DNA from: Candidatus Thiodiazotropha sp. LNASS1
GTDB taxonomy: Bacteria; Pseudomonadota; Gammaproteobacteria; Chromatiales; Chromatiaceae
Assembly (NCBI RefSeq): GCF_964212655.1
Contig: NZ_OZ156465.1
Span: forward strand, 682,001 to 746,000
Length of the DNA stretch: 64,000 nt
Reading direction: 5' to 3'
Below the pieces are notes generated by a model. It made no database searches, was not told the DNA's origin, and was given only the letters and a program-made list of their open reading frames with translations. The position numbers and the translations under genes are program-made. This document shows, one piece after another, positions 36,227 through 45,172 of the stretch (its first letter is position 1; each line of letters opens with the position of its first letter).

Positions 36227-37117
36227 ATGAGCGAGAGAAAAACGGCGAAAAAGAGAAACAAACGGCCTCTGACGCCCAAGCGTAGGGAACAGAGCCGTCG
36301 TGAGTTTTTGCGCGCCACCGTCTTGACCGCCGGCGTGGTCGGTATCTCGTTGTTGGGATTCGTGCCGGTCATCCAGGGAAAGGCGATGCGGCTGCGTCCG
36401 CCCGGCGCCTTGAAGACCCCGCAAGACGAGCAGGAGTTCTTCGCCTCATGTATCAAATGTGGCCAATGTGTTCAGGTCTGTCCGGTGGAGGCGATCAAAC
36501 TGGCGGACCTGCCCGACGGATTCGGAATCGGACTCCCCTATATCGATGCCAGGGCACAGGCCTGCGACTTCTCCTGTGACGGCCTGCAGTGCGTTCTGGC
36601 CTGTCCCACCGGCGCCTTGACCCATGACCTGGACTATCCGGCTGATACCCGCATGGGCTTTGCCAGGCTCTCTCGTCCCAAGGCCTGTCTCGCCATGCAG
36701 GGAAAAGGCTTTAAAGGGCTGGCGAGGGGACCGGACTATCCGGGACTGCTGCGCTATGAGGAGGTCGATCGCTGGAATCCCATACCGGTTGCCGACTATC
36801 CCTATGATCTGGAGATCTGCGACCTCTGTGTGCGCCAGTGTCCCATCGAGATCCGTATTACCCAGTGCGAAGAGAATGCATCAGACAGTGATCAACAGCA
36901 GCTCGCCCGGGTGGCGCAGCAGGTGGGAAATGAATGCCCCCCTAAACACGCCATCACACTTGAGCCTGTCGACTTGGGGGATGGTGTTAAAAGAATGAAA
37001 CCGGTGGTTCAGGAAGGCTGTGTGGGTTGTGGTGTTTGTGAGATGATCTGCCCGGTCGAGAGCGCCGCCATCGTTATCGATCTGGACAAAAACGCCGATA
37101 CGGTGATAGAGGGCTGA
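36227..37117 (+). CDS. nosG: NosG-like ferredoxin (NapG type)
   Basis: 296 residues. The N-terminus has a twin-arginine-like RREFLRATVLTAGVVGISLLG signal, then iron-sulfur motifs CIKCGQCVQVCP, CDFSCDGLQCVLACP, CDLCVRQCP and CVGCGVCEMICP, enough for four [4Fe-4S] clusters. It is the periplasm-facing partner of the membrane protein NosH, carrying electrons from quinol toward NosZ maturation or turnover. It is followed after one base by nosH. Confidence 0.92.
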   Translation: MSERKTAKKRNKRPLTPKRREQSRREFLRATVLTAGVVGISLLGFVPVIQGKAMRLRPPGALKTPQDEQEFFASCIKCGQCVQVCPVEAIKLADLPDGFGIGLPYIDARAQACDFSCDGLQCVLACPTGALTHDLDYPADTRMGFARLSRPKACLAMQGKGFKGLARGPDYPGLLRYEEVDRWNPIPVADYPYDLEICDLCVRQCPIEIRITQCEENASDSDQQQLARVAQQVGNECPPKHAITLEPVDLGDGVKRMKPVVQEGCVGCGVCEMICPVESAAIVIDLDKNADTVIEG

Positions 37118-37118
37118 G

Positions 37119-38096
37119 ATGCGGTATATCAAAGACTCTCTATTACAGGTTTTCGGCTACAAGATCCCCAGGCCCAGCAAGGACCAGCAGAGCCCTGAGG
37201 TCAGGGCGATCTATGAAGGGAAGATGGGCAAGCTCTCCAAAGCGGATCTGGAAGCGCTTCACATCGAGCACAAAGGCAGCACCTTCCTCAAAACGTGGCA
37301 GAAACGCCGTTGGGCGACCCTGATTATCGTGAACCTGCTTTTTGTGGCTTCATTCTATTTCGATGTTCAACTGGTGGAGGGTTCGCTCACCGGTGCGCGT
37401 GTCGTTGGTTTTCATTTCGCCGATCTCAATGCGGCCTTGCAGGTCGCACTGGCCTACAAGCATATTGTGCTCAATCTGGTGATCGGCATGGTGACGGTCT
37501 TTATTATGTGGATGCTGCTGGGAGGACGGACCTTCTGCTCCTGGGTCTGCCCCTACCATCTGTTGTCGGAATGGGCTGAGTATCTGCATCTATGGCTGGT
37601 CAAAAAGAAGATCATCAAGAACCAAACCTTCAGCCGCAAGGTGCGCAGTGTCTTCTATGTCATTTTTGCACTGTTAGCGCTGGTCACCGGCTATACCGTT
37701 TTCGAAACCATCTCGCCCACCGGTATACTCAGCCGGGCGCTGATATACGGACCGGGCATCGCGCTGGTCTGGGTCGTGTTTCTGCTGTTGTTCGAGGTTT
37801 TCTACTCGCGACGGGCCTGGTGCCGATATGTCTGTCCTATCGGTGTGACCTATGGCATGGTAGGCGTGTTCTCACCGGTGCGGGTCAAGTACAATGCCGA
37901 AGCCTGTCACCACGAAGGTGATTGTCGAAAGGTCTGTCTTGTACCGCATGTGCTGGACCTGACCATCCGAAACGGCGCGGCGGAAGTGAACCAGGATGTG
38001 ACATCCGATTGCACCCGCTGCGGCATGTGCGTGGATATCTGTCCCACCAGCTCTCTGACCTTCGAGGTCAAAGGGCTGAGTAAGATGCTCAAATAG
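37119..38096 (+). CDS. nosH: NosH-like membrane iron-sulfur protein (NapH type)
   Basis: 325 residues with four to five membrane helices and CXXXCP motifs: CSWVCPYHLLSEW and CRYVCPIGVTYG in the loops typical of NapH/NosR, and CHHEGDCRKVCLVP plus CTRCGMCVDICPTSS near the C-terminus as [4Fe-4S] clusters. NosGH is thought to form a quinol dehydrogenase in clusters without full-length NosR. No nosR is in this window, consistent with the clade II layout. Confidence 0.92.
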   Translation: MRYIKDSLLQVFGYKIPRPSKDQQSPEVRAIYEGKMGKLSKADLEALHIEHKGSTFLKTWQKRRWATLIIVNLLFVASFYFDVQLVEGSLTGARVVGFHFADLNAALQVALAYKHIVLNLVIGMVTVFIMWMLLGGRTFCSWVCPYHLLSEWAEYLHLWLVKKKIIKNQTFSRKVRSVFYVIFALLALVTGYTVFETISPTGILSRALIYGPGIALVWVVFLLLFEVFYSRRAWCRYVCPIGVTYGMVGVFSPVRVKYNAEACHHEGDCRKVCLVPHVLDLTIRNGAAEVNQDVTSDCTRCGMCVDICPTSSLTFEVKGLSKMLK

Positions 38097-38121
38097 TGCT
38101 GACAGGAACCGGATACACGCT

Positions 38122-39021
38122 ATGATCCAATTTGAAAACATCGTCAAGCGATTCCGCCGGCATCGGGTACTCAAGGGCATCGATCTCACCATCGAACGGG
38201 GTCACCGGGTTGCCCTGGTCGGTTCCAACGGGGCGGGGAAAACCACCCTGATCCGCTGCCTGCTCGGTGAATACATCTGCGAGGGCAGGGTGTTGGTGGA
38301 TGGAATGGATCCACGCCAGAATCGCCGTGAGGTGTTGTCAAAGGTGGGTTTTGTGCCCCAACTTCCGCCACCCCTGCACATGCCGGTGGGACAACTGATC
38401 CGTTTCTCCGCCACCCTGTGCGACAGCGATCCGGCACGCATGATTGGCGTGGCGGAGCAACTCGGCTTCGATGCCGGGCGTTTTCACAATCACGCCTTTG
38501 TAAAACTCTCCGGCGGCCAGAAGCAGAAACTGTTGATCGCCATCGCACTGGGCAGAGAGAGTGAGTTGCTGGTGATGGATGAGCCAGCCGCCAATCTGGA
38601 TCCGGAAGCAAGGCATATCTTCTTCAAACTCCTGGCGGAGAAGAAGGAGCGGGCGGCAATGCTGATATCAAGCCATCGACTGGATGAGGTGGCCACCCTG
38701 GTGAATCGGGTGATCGAGATGGACCAGGGAGAGATCGTCCTGGATGACCGTGTGGCCGATCTGGTGGAACTCTCATCACAACTCAACTGCACTATCCGGC
38801 TGCTGCAACCCGAGGCCGCGTTTGCCAAGGCCATCGCCGAGTGGGGATTCAGAGATGTGGAAGCGGGGCTGGTGTGGCGAGGCACCATTGCCGGACCGGA
38901 TCGCCTGCGTTTTCTCAGTCTGCTCTCCCGCTATGCCGCACTGCTTTCGAACTTAGAGATCTCCGAGACCGAAGGGCAGGGGATGTTGCTGAACCAGGGG
39001 AGCAGCATCAATGTGGTTTAG
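38122..39021 (+). CDS. nosF: NosF ABC-transporter ATPase
   Basis: 299 residues. Walker A GSNGAGKTTL, signature LSGGQKQKLLIAI, Walker B LLVMDEPAANLDPEA and a switch His in ISSHRLDE. With NosY and NosD it forms the ABC complex that supports CuZ biogenesis. The C-terminal ~80 residues extend past the ATPase core, as in other NosF proteins. It overlaps nosL by 11 bp. Confidence 0.95.
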   Translation: MIQFENIVKRFRRHRVLKGIDLTIERGHRVALVGSNGAGKTTLIRCLLGEYICEGRVLVDGMDPRQNRREVLSKVGFVPQLPPPLHMPVGQLIRFSATLCDSDPARMIGVAEQLGFDAGRFHNHAFVKLSGGQKQKLLIAIALGRESELLVMDEPAANLDPEARHIFFKLLAEKKERAAMLISSHRLDEVATLVNRVIEMDQGEIVLDDRVADLVELSSQLNCTIRLLQPEAAFAKAIAEWGFRDVEAGLVWRGTIAGPDRLRFLSLLSRYAALLSNLEISETEGQGMLLNQGSSINVV

Positions 39022-39556
39022 ATCTCTGCTTCTCGCGGTGATGTTGGCAGTGGTGTTCCTGCTGATCGGCTGTTCGGGGGACAGTGGTAGTGGTCCCCTG
39101 GCGATTAAATGGGACAGGGATGCTTGCGAACGCTGTCGCATGGTATTGAGTGATCGCCATCACTCGGCCCAGATCCGCTATTTTCCACCGCACAAACAGA
39201 GATCGGCAGTAGCCCGCTTCGATGATATCGGCTGCGCTGTCTTGTGGTTATCTGAAAAACCCTGGCAACAGGACCCCAGAACCGAGATTTGGGTCACCGA
39301 TCATCGAAGTGGGGAATGGATCGATGCCACCCGGGCAATCTATGTGAAAGGCCATCACACACCCATGGAGTATGGCTTGGGCGCACAAACGGAGGCGGCA
39401 CCCGACGGACTCAGCTTCGCCCAGGCGAAGGAGCATATCCGCAGTGTGGAGCAGCAGAACCAGATACATACGGCCCATCTGCTGGAACGCCTCAAGGAAC
39501 AGGAAGCGCGCAGAGCGCGTGACAAAGCAGAGGATACGGATAGAGGCGGGGAGTGA
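39011..39556 (+). CDS. nosL: NosL copper-binding lipoprotein
   Basis: 181 residues with a lipoprotein signal (LLAVMLAVVFLLIGC) and the NosL metal motif DACERCRMVLSDRHHSAQ, giving Cys, Met and His ligands for Cu(I). The family supplies copper to NosZ via NosDFY. The C-terminal ~40 residues are charged and probably helical. It overlaps nosF by 11 bp, so the two are coupled. Confidence 0.93.
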   Translation: MWFRSLLLAVMLAVVFLLIGCSGDSGSGPLAIKWDRDACERCRMVLSDRHHSAQIRYFPPHKQRSAVARFDDIGCAVLWLSEKPWQQDPRTEIWVTDHRSGEWIDATRAIYVKGHHTPMEYGLGAQTEAAPDGLSFAQAKEHIRSVEQQNQIHTAHLLERLKEQEARRARDKAEDTDRGGE

Positions 39557-39603
39557 ATGATGGCGATAATAACTTTCTCTCATCGAACGGGAGTCGAAAA
39601 TCC

Positions 39604-40431
39604 ATGAAATATCTCTGGCTCGCGGCCTACACCGATATCATTGAGTCCCTGCGGGCGCGCTGGTTCATGGTCTACGCCACGGTATTCGGTGGATTGGTGG
39701 TCATCCTGTTCGCCTTCGGTCTGGCCGAGTCGCGCATCATGGGTTTTACCGGCCTTTCACGGCTGTTGATCACCTACATCCAACTCTCCATGGCGATGCT
39801 GCCGATCTTTGTCCTGATCACTACCGTGAGGTCGGTGGCCGGTGACCGGGAGGCGGGTGTCTTCGAATATCTGCTGTCACTGCCGATCACACTCAGCGCC
39901 TGGTTCTGGGGACGTGTTTTCGGCCGTTTCTTCGTCGTTTTCCTGCCGGTCTTTCTCGCCATGCTCGGCGCCACAGCCTGGGGAACGGTCAAAGGAGTCG
40001 AGGTGCCCTGGCATCTGCTGCTCTATTACAGCGGTCTGCTGATGGCCCTGGCCTGGTGCTTTCTGGGGATCGGCATGTTGATCTCCACCCTGACACGCAG
40101 TACCGATGTGGCCCAGGGCGCCGCCTTTGTGGTCTGGTTGACCCTGTTACTGTTTCTCGACCTGATCCTGTTGGGGATTTTGATCCAGGAACATCTGCCG
40201 CCGGAGACGGCGGTGGCGATCGCACTCACCAATCCGATGCAGGTATTCCGCACCGCTACCATGATGCTGTTCGATCCCCAACTGGTGCTGTTGGGACCCA
40301 CCGCCTATGTGATATTGGATAACTTCGGCCAGAGTGGCTACATCACCTACGCAATGCTCTATCCCATCGCATTGGGTACGGCCTGTGCCGGTCTGGGGTT
40401 TGTTATGTTCAAGCGAAGTGATTTGCCCTAG
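39604..40431 (+). CDS. nosY: NosY ABC-transporter permease
   Basis: About 275 residues, six membrane helices (for example WFMVYATVFGGLVVILFAFGLA and LLITYIQLSMAMLPIFVLITTV) with the family stretch VAGDREAGVFEYLLSLPI between them. Membrane partner of NosF. The ATG at 39604 (MKYLWLAAYTD) is preferred; an in-frame GTG at 39553 overlapping the nosL stop adds 17 polar residues. It ends the nos run; the next gene is on the other strand. Confidence 0.94.
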   Translation: MKYLWLAAYTDIIESLRARWFMVYATVFGGLVVILFAFGLAESRIMGFTGLSRLLITYIQLSMAMLPIFVLITTVRSVAGDREAGVFEYLLSLPITLSAWFWGRVFGRFFVVFLPVFLAMLGATAWGTVKGVEVPWHLLLYYSGLLMALAWCFLGIGMLISTLTRSTDVAQGAAFVVWLTLLLFLDLILLGILIQEHLPPETAVAIALTNPMQVFRTATMMLFDPQLVLLGPTAYVILDNFGQSGYITYAMLYPIALGTACAGLGFVMFKRSDLP

Positions 40432-40524
40432 GGCCACAGTTCATGCAGTCTGCGCAAAATCCAACGGTACGGCAGGGCGCACCGCTGCTGGGTGCAGGCG
40501 CTTAACCGAATACACGATTCCCGC

Positions 40525-41187
40525 TCAGTCGTCGAGGATGGAGAGATAGGCGAATATATCGGTCAGTTCGTCATCACTGAAATCCGACAACAGCTCGTCG
40601 TCCGGTGCATCCTCGTCGTGAATACGGATCTTCTCCCGGTACTTTTTCACCTGCCGCCAAAGATAGTTTGTATATTGGCCGGCGAGCATTGGCACTGCCT
40701 CTTCCTTGTCTCCCATCCCATCGCGGCCATGACATGAGGCGCACTCCTTCCGGTAGATTTTCTGGCCCTTATCCAGATCACCGGGGGCGCGTGGAATCTG
40801 CATCAGGCGTTTGGATTCCAACAGACGCTGATAGGCGTTGAAACCCGGCGCGGTCTCATCCACCGGCGGCAGTTTTGTCTTCAATTTTATCTGCTCGAGA
40901 AATTTCGAAATGTCTTCAATATCCTGATCGGGCATCTGTCGATCATCCACATACTCCACCATCGCCAGATTGGGACGAATACGCTCACGAAAGAGGTGGA
41001 GCTGCTTGGCCAGGAAGGCGCTCGGCATCCCCGCCAGCCGGGGATACTCTCCCTCCTTGCCGCCCTGACCGTATTCACCATGACAACCGGCGCATACTTC
41101 GTTGATCTCTTCACCGTTTTCAAAATCGAAAGCGGGACTCAACGTCGGCAGAATGGAGAGGCAGATTAAGATAATAGGCCTTGGCAT
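40525..41187 (-). CDS. Periplasmic diheme cytochrome c (c4-like)
   Basis: 220 residues with a short signal peptide (ILICLSILPTLSPA) and two heme motifs, CAGCH (NEVCAGCHGEYGQGG) and CASCH (KECASCHGRDGMGD), one per half, each followed by the LAG.....L...Q pattern of class I cytochromes. It is convergent with nosY and has its own FNR/DNR operator 88 bp upstream of its ATG, so it is expected to be made together with the denitrification enzymes, probably as an electron carrier. Confidence 0.88.
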   Translation of the reverse strand: MPRPIILICLSILPTLSPAFDFENGEEINEVCAGCHGEYGQGGKEGEYPRLAGMPSAFLAKQLHLFRERIRPNLAMVEYVDDRQMPDQDIEDISKFLEQIKLKTKLPPVDETAPGFNAYQRLLESKRLMQIPRAPGDLDKGQKIYRKECASCHGRDGMGDKEEAVPMLAGQYTNYLWRQVKKYREKIRIHDEDAPDDELLSDFSDDELTDIFAYLSILDD

Positions 41188-41274
41188 CGGATTGGAATCA
41201 GGTCGTCATACAGGTGAGTCTGCTGAAATCTATGTGTAATCACGGCGATTTGACCACAGTTAGAAATGAACCGT

Positions 41275-41288
41275 TTGACGTTAATCAA
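41275..41288. promoter_or_regulatory. FNR/DNR-type operator upstream of the diheme cytochrome
   Basis: TTGACGTTAATCAA, TTGAC-N4-ATCAA, 88-101 bp upstream of the ATG at 41187. It marks the right boundary of the set of eleven sites. Confidence 0.8.
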
Positions 41289-41415
41289 AATAGTTGATTC
41301 AGTAAATGTACTAAAAATGGGGATATTAAAGGGCAGGGATGTTGTAAGGAATGATCGCTTATCTTGTTTGTAATAGATATTCAGCAGAGGCGGGTTGATC
41401 GCCGGGACAGACAAT

Positions 41416-41898
41416 TTAATCATGGCCATCTTTGGGGATTGAAGCGTAATCATCGGTCTCGGTCTCGCCGATCGATGCGGGGTGGCAAACACAGCCCTCG
41501 TCATGTGCAGCGGCAACCAGTTCCTGCAATATACCGCACTCACCGGCGGTTTTCTGATCATGGCATTGATCACGCAGTACCAGTAACTGACTCTCCAGGG
41601 TGCGCAGGCTTGCGATACGTGCCTGTACCTGAATGAGCTGGCCATCGATAAGCCGATCTATAGCATCGCATTTCACATCGGGGTGGGTGACGAACTCCAA
41701 CAGGCGGGAAATATCCGCCAGCGACATATCCAAGGCCCTGCAATGACGGATGAAGGCGAGACGCTCGAGATGGAGTGTGCCGTAGTCCCGGTATCCGTTA
41801 TTACGTCGCGGTGGTGGCGGTAACAAGCCGGCCTTTTCGTAGTAACGCACCGTATCGGTCTTCATTTCGGCACGCTTCGCCAGCTCTCCAATACGCAT
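41416..41898 (-). CDS. MerR-family heavy-metal regulator (CadR/PbrR type)
   Basis: 160 residues: MerR winged-helix DNA-binding domain (MRIGELAKRAEMKTDTVRYYEKAGLLPP), a coiled-coil dimer helix, and cysteines at 77 (VKCDAI), 112 and 121 (QCHDQKTAGECG), with two more at 136 and 138 and a His tail. The 77/112/~120 set is that of Cd(II)/Pb(II)-sensing CadR and PbrR. Divergent from a cation transporter with a MerR-type operator between them, so it probably activates that transporter on metal stress. Confidence 0.9.
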   Translation of the reverse strand: MRIGELAKRAEMKTDTVRYYEKAGLLPPPPRRNNGYRDYGTLHLERLAFIRHCRALDMSLADISRLLEFVTHPDVKCDAIDRLIDGQLIQVQARIASLRTLESQLLVLRDQCHDQKTAGECGILQELVAAAHDEGCVCHPASIGETETDDYASIPKDGHD

Positions 41899-41949
41899 AG
41901 CCGATCCCCTTGGTTCTCACTTACAGGAAATTTCAGACAGATTACACTA

Positions 41950-41980
41950 TTGACCTTGGAGTGGCTCCATGGTTTCAAAT
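41950..41980 (+). promoter_or_regulatory. MerR-type promoter with operator for the cation transporter gene
   Basis: A TTGACC -35 element (41950-41955) is followed by the dyad ACCTTGGAG-TGG-CTCCATGGT (41953-41973, one mismatch) and an AT-rich -10 region starting CAAATAAT. The long -35/-10 spacing of about 20 bp with the dyad in the spacer is the hallmark of MerR-activated promoters. Confidence 0.78.
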
Positions 41981-42011
41981 AATCTTATAGAATCAGTCGG
42001 AGGGAAATGCC

Positions 42012-42695
42012 ATGCCTGCGTGCTGTTCTTCAGATCATTGCTCATCTGACCACGCATCTGTCGATCCTCGATTCCGCAAGGCGTTGTGGGTGGCCCTGAT
42101 CGTCAACACCATCATGTTCGCGGTGGAGATCGCGGGTGGTTTGCATGCCGGATCGGTGTCCCTGCTGGCGGATGCGGTCGACTTCGCCGGTGATGCTGCG
42201 AACTATGCATTGTCTTTGACCGTGCTGTCATTGGGATTGATGTGGCGGGCCCGGGCGGCTCTGGTAAAGGGTTTAACGATGGGGGGGTACGGCCTGTTCG
42301 TGCTGGGCAAAAGCGCTTGGGCGGCCCTGTATGGTGTCGCACCCGAACCCTATACCATGGGCATCATCGGTTTGCTGGCGTTGAGCGCCAACCTGAGTGT
42401 TGCATTGATGCTTTACACCTTCCGTGATGGGGATGCAAACATGCGCTCTGTATGGCTGTGCAGCCGTAATGACGCGATCGTCAATTTGACCATCATCATT
42501 GCCGCTTTGGGGGTCTTGGGCTCCGGGACGCGCTGGCCGGATCTGATTGTCGCTGTAATGATATCCAGTCTTGCGTTGACCTCCGCGTTTACAGTGGTTC
42601 GCCAAGCACGCAAGGAGATCGCCATGGCGATGACGTTACCAGTCGCAATGAGTGCGCCGGAGTACGGCAACAAGCAATCACAGGCGGACATCTGA
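42012..42695 (+). CDS. Cation transporter of the CDF family
   Basis: 227 residues with six membrane helices, an N-terminal Cys/His/Ser tail (CCSSDHCSSDH) that could bind metal, and the acidic motif LLADAVDFAGDAANYA in helix 2 together with SRNDAIVNL in helix 5, the positions of the metal site in cation-diffusion-facilitator exporters. Preceded by a MerR-type promoter and the CadR-like gene, so cadmium or zinc efflux is the likely role. It lacks the long cytoplasmic C-terminal domain of typical CDFs. Confidence 0.85.
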   Translation: MPACCSSDHCSSDHASVDPRFRKALWVALIVNTIMFAVEIAGGLHAGSVSLLADAVDFAGDAANYALSLTVLSLGLMWRARAALVKGLTMGGYGLFVLGKSAWAALYGVAPEPYTMGIIGLLALSANLSVALMLYTFRDGDANMRSVWLCSRNDAIVNLTIIIAALGVLGSGTRWPDLIVAVMISSLALTSAFTVVRQARKEIAMAMTLPVAMSAPEYGNKQSQADI

Positions 42696-42891
42696 AACTG
42701 GAGCGTGTCGATTCAATGTATGCGCACATAGGCGGTGACTCTGTACACGCAATCAATGAAGCGTTGACCATCAGAACTCGCATTCCAAGAGGAAATGCTG
42801 AGATTTATTGGATCTTAGGGCCGGGATCTCTGCTGTCCAGTCACAACTGAGATGCGTGAAAACATGGTTAATAACGAGTGAAAGACCGACG

Positions 42892-43686
42892 TTATTCTTT
42901 GAAATCTACTGTTTTCAAATGTGTTGTCAGAGACTCGAGTAAGCCATAGAGGAAGCCGATATATTTTTTGTCATCAGTGACGTCAAAGAGATCAGCACTT
43001 AGTTGTTTGATTTTTTGATTGGCGATCATCGGACTGCTGGTACAGATCTCATCGATCAATTTAGCTGCATTCGTCAACACCTGTTTGTGTCCTTTTTGAT
43101 GCTCAACAAAATCAGGATAAAAGTGTTGTGACATGTACTGCTCTTCAAATGCAAAGTGGTCCTCAATTTCTGCAAGGATAGTTCCGAGTCTATTTTTGAA
43201 GTTAATGGTATCCCCTTGATTCAGCATATTAGTGATATTCTTTATCTGCGTACCGAGCTGAATGTGCTGCCGGTTAATCTCTTTGATATGGGCATCCAAT
43301 CGTTTCCTGATGCAATTAAAAACCTCTTGAATAAATCTGCGAGGATCATAAGGCTTCAATATGGCGGCACAGACATTTTTCTTTGTGGTTTGCTGGAAAA
43401 TGCTGGAGCTACTATCTGAGGTGAGTACAAGTTTGGGTATTTTTCGCCAGCCGGACCGTCTCGACATGAGCTCCATCAGCTGACTTGCGCCGATGCGGAC
43501 ATTTCCATTCAGGGGAAGATCCGTATCGACAATCACCAGGTCCGGAGGATCGCTCTCGATGATCAGATTCCAGGCCTTCGGACCGCATTCAGCTTTATTG
43601 ACCAGAAATTTTTCTGGTGCAAGCATCAGATTGATCAGTTGGGAATCAATGCCAGGTGGCTCAATCAGCAGAGTAGTGAAATGCAT
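42892..43686 (-). CDS. Receiver-like domain fused to a hemerythrin domain
   Basis: 264 residues. Residues 1-125 resemble a response-regulator receiver: LLIEP start, Asp54 in LVIVDTDLPLN, Ser/Thr in LVLTSDSS, and Lys111 in AILKPYDP. Residues 135-260 are a hemerythrin domain with His in INRQHIQL, EDHFAFEEQYM, EHQKGHKQV and LTTHLKTVD. It may couple a phosphorylation signal to O2 or NO sensing. No histidine kinase is adjacent. The acidic cluster at the receiver start (usually DD) is weak (EPPG), so phosphorylation is uncertain. Confidence 0.85.
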   Translation of the reverse strand: MHFTTLLIEPPGIDSQLINLMLAPEKFLVNKAECGPKAWNLIIESDPPDLVIVDTDLPLNGNVRIGASQLMELMSRRSGWRKIPKLVLTSDSSSSIFQQTTKKNVCAAILKPYDPRRFIQEVFNCIRKRLDAHIKEINRQHIQLGTQIKNITNMLNQGDTINFKNRLGTILAEIEDHFAFEEQYMSQHFYPDFVEHQKGHKQVLTNAAKLIDEICTSSPMIANQKIKQLSADLFDVTDDKKYIGFLYGLLESLTTHLKTVDFKE

Positions 43687-44027
43687 GGTCGAAGTCAGTC
43701 GTTTTACTTAATAATTTCATTATGATAGCGACATCATAAAATCGAATGTCCACATTATCTAAAAAAATGTGGACATTTGTTATGAGTACTTCTCAATATA
43801 ACGGCAGTATTTTTTGAACATTAAATCATTCTGACAGCTACCAACTGAAACAGAGACATCACTGTAATGGCGTTAAACAGGGACAACTCCCTGATTGATT
43901 AAACCATAATTTTGGTATGGATATTCTGAGTTGAAAAAACCTATCAAGGATCAGATTGGATTCGAAGCAGTGCCAGGGAAGTAACTGCAGTTTTTCATAG
44001 AGAGTCAAATTGCTGCGAAACGGATCC
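43687..44027. other. 341-bp gap containing a hairpin
   Basis: Between two minus-strand genes. It holds AATGTCCACATT (43745-43756) and AATGTGGACAT (43766-43776), an inverted repeat with a ~9-base A-rich loop, sitting about 60 bp upstream of the receiver-hemerythrin gene. The arms resemble an operator or a terminator stem, but no T-run follows. Nothing else recognisable. Confidence 0.5.
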
Positions 44028-45131
44028 TCACGCAAGCACCAGTCTCTTGTAGCTGTGATGGGAGGGCATTACCTCCAGCTGATAACCATAATCACCTGGT
44101 GGATATTCCTCTTCCAATTTATCCAGCGAACCCGTTCGATTGGTCGCTACAATCTTGATTTGGCGCGACTGTTCCCGCGCCGCTTCCACAATCCAGATCA
44201 GCGTCGAAAGATCCGGATTATCCGGATGACCGTTGGCAGAGATCACATAGGTATCCGCTGTCACCTTGCGATGAAATGTTCGCGTTGCATTTCGGTTGCT
44301 TCCATGGTGGGCCACCTTCAACACGTCAACGTGCAGTCTTTCGTTCGAGTCCAGAAGATTTGCTGCGTGAAGGCCGTCCATCAGATGGTCACTTCGCCCA
44401 TCGCCGGTAAACAGAATAGTCTTGCCTTCCGCCTCCGCCAGAAACACTACGCTGCTCAGGTTCGGAATGCTCCGGTCCGCATTGGCCATGATTTGCGGAT
44501 CACCACCGGCGACCCCTGTTTCATTGGCGTCAAGCCATTCCACCCACTCATCCTTCAATGCATCCAGGTTCGCTCTCGTAGGCCCGACTATAGTCAGTGT
44601 CAAGTTTTCAAATACGATGTTGTCCGGTGCGTCGTCAGTGCATATCAAGCGGTTTGGGAAAACATCGTTGATGCTGATGCCCAGCTGCGTCGCAAATATA
44701 CGCAGGCGCCGTCCTTCAGCTACTCCATTGATAGCCATACCGGCCTGTTGCATGATATTCGCACCTGCTGCGGAAAGTGAGGCGGCGAGCCGGGTTTGAA
44801 TCGTCCCATCCGGGTCGATGGAGTCAGAAAAAGCGTTGTGCCAAAGACCGCCTACCGTGACCAACTCGGGATCACCGTTGGTCCGCTGGTTGAGTAGATT
44901 GGCGAACAGGTCCAAAATCCCCACAATGTGATCCTTGTCAACATGGCTTACCACCACCAGATCGAGTATACCGCCGTTGGCGGATACATATTCAATCTCG
45001 GACCTGAGGTCATCGGTGTAAACATTCACCGGACCGCCGTCAATCAGCATATGGCGTTTGTCGGCGTCACTACCGTATTCAAGGATAAAACAGTCACCGT
45101 AGTTTGCCTGCACAATACGCAGATTCAGCAT
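44028..45131 (-). CDS. Metallo-beta-lactamase-fold hydrolase (ComEC-like domain)
   Basis: 367 residues, cytoplasmic. Metal-binding motifs of the MBL fold are present: HVDKDH (63-68, as HxDxDH), the LFTGDG segment with the Asp bridge, and VLKVAHHGSNRNATRTF with the distal His pair. ComEC-type stand-alone MBL proteins act on nucleic acids or similar phosphodiesters. The ATG at 45131 follows AAGGAG; an ATG at 45176 is open but overlaps the peptidase. It lies 41 bp downstream of a subtilase gene, so the two form one transcript. Confidence 0.88.
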   Translation of the reverse strand: MLNLRIVQANYGDCFILEYGSDADKRHMLIDGGPVNVYTDDLRSEIEYVSANGGILDLVVVSHVDKDHIVGILDLFANLLNQRTNGDPELVTVGGLWHNAFSDSIDPDGTIQTRLAASLSAAGANIMQQAGMAINGVAEGRRLRIFATQLGISINDVFPNRLICTDDAPDNIVFENLTLTIVGPTRANLDALKDEWVEWLDANETGVAGGDPQIMANADRSIPNLSSVVFLAEAEGKTILFTGDGRSDHLMDGLHAANLLDSNERLHVDVLKVAHHGSNRNATRTFHRKVTADTYVISANGHPDNPDLSTLIWIVEAAREQSRQIKIVATNRTGSLDKLEEEYPPGDYGYQLEVMPSHHSYKRLVLA

Positions 45132-45172
45132 AGTATTTCTCCTTGCAGCGGACCGGTCAAAAGCTGTCGTGT

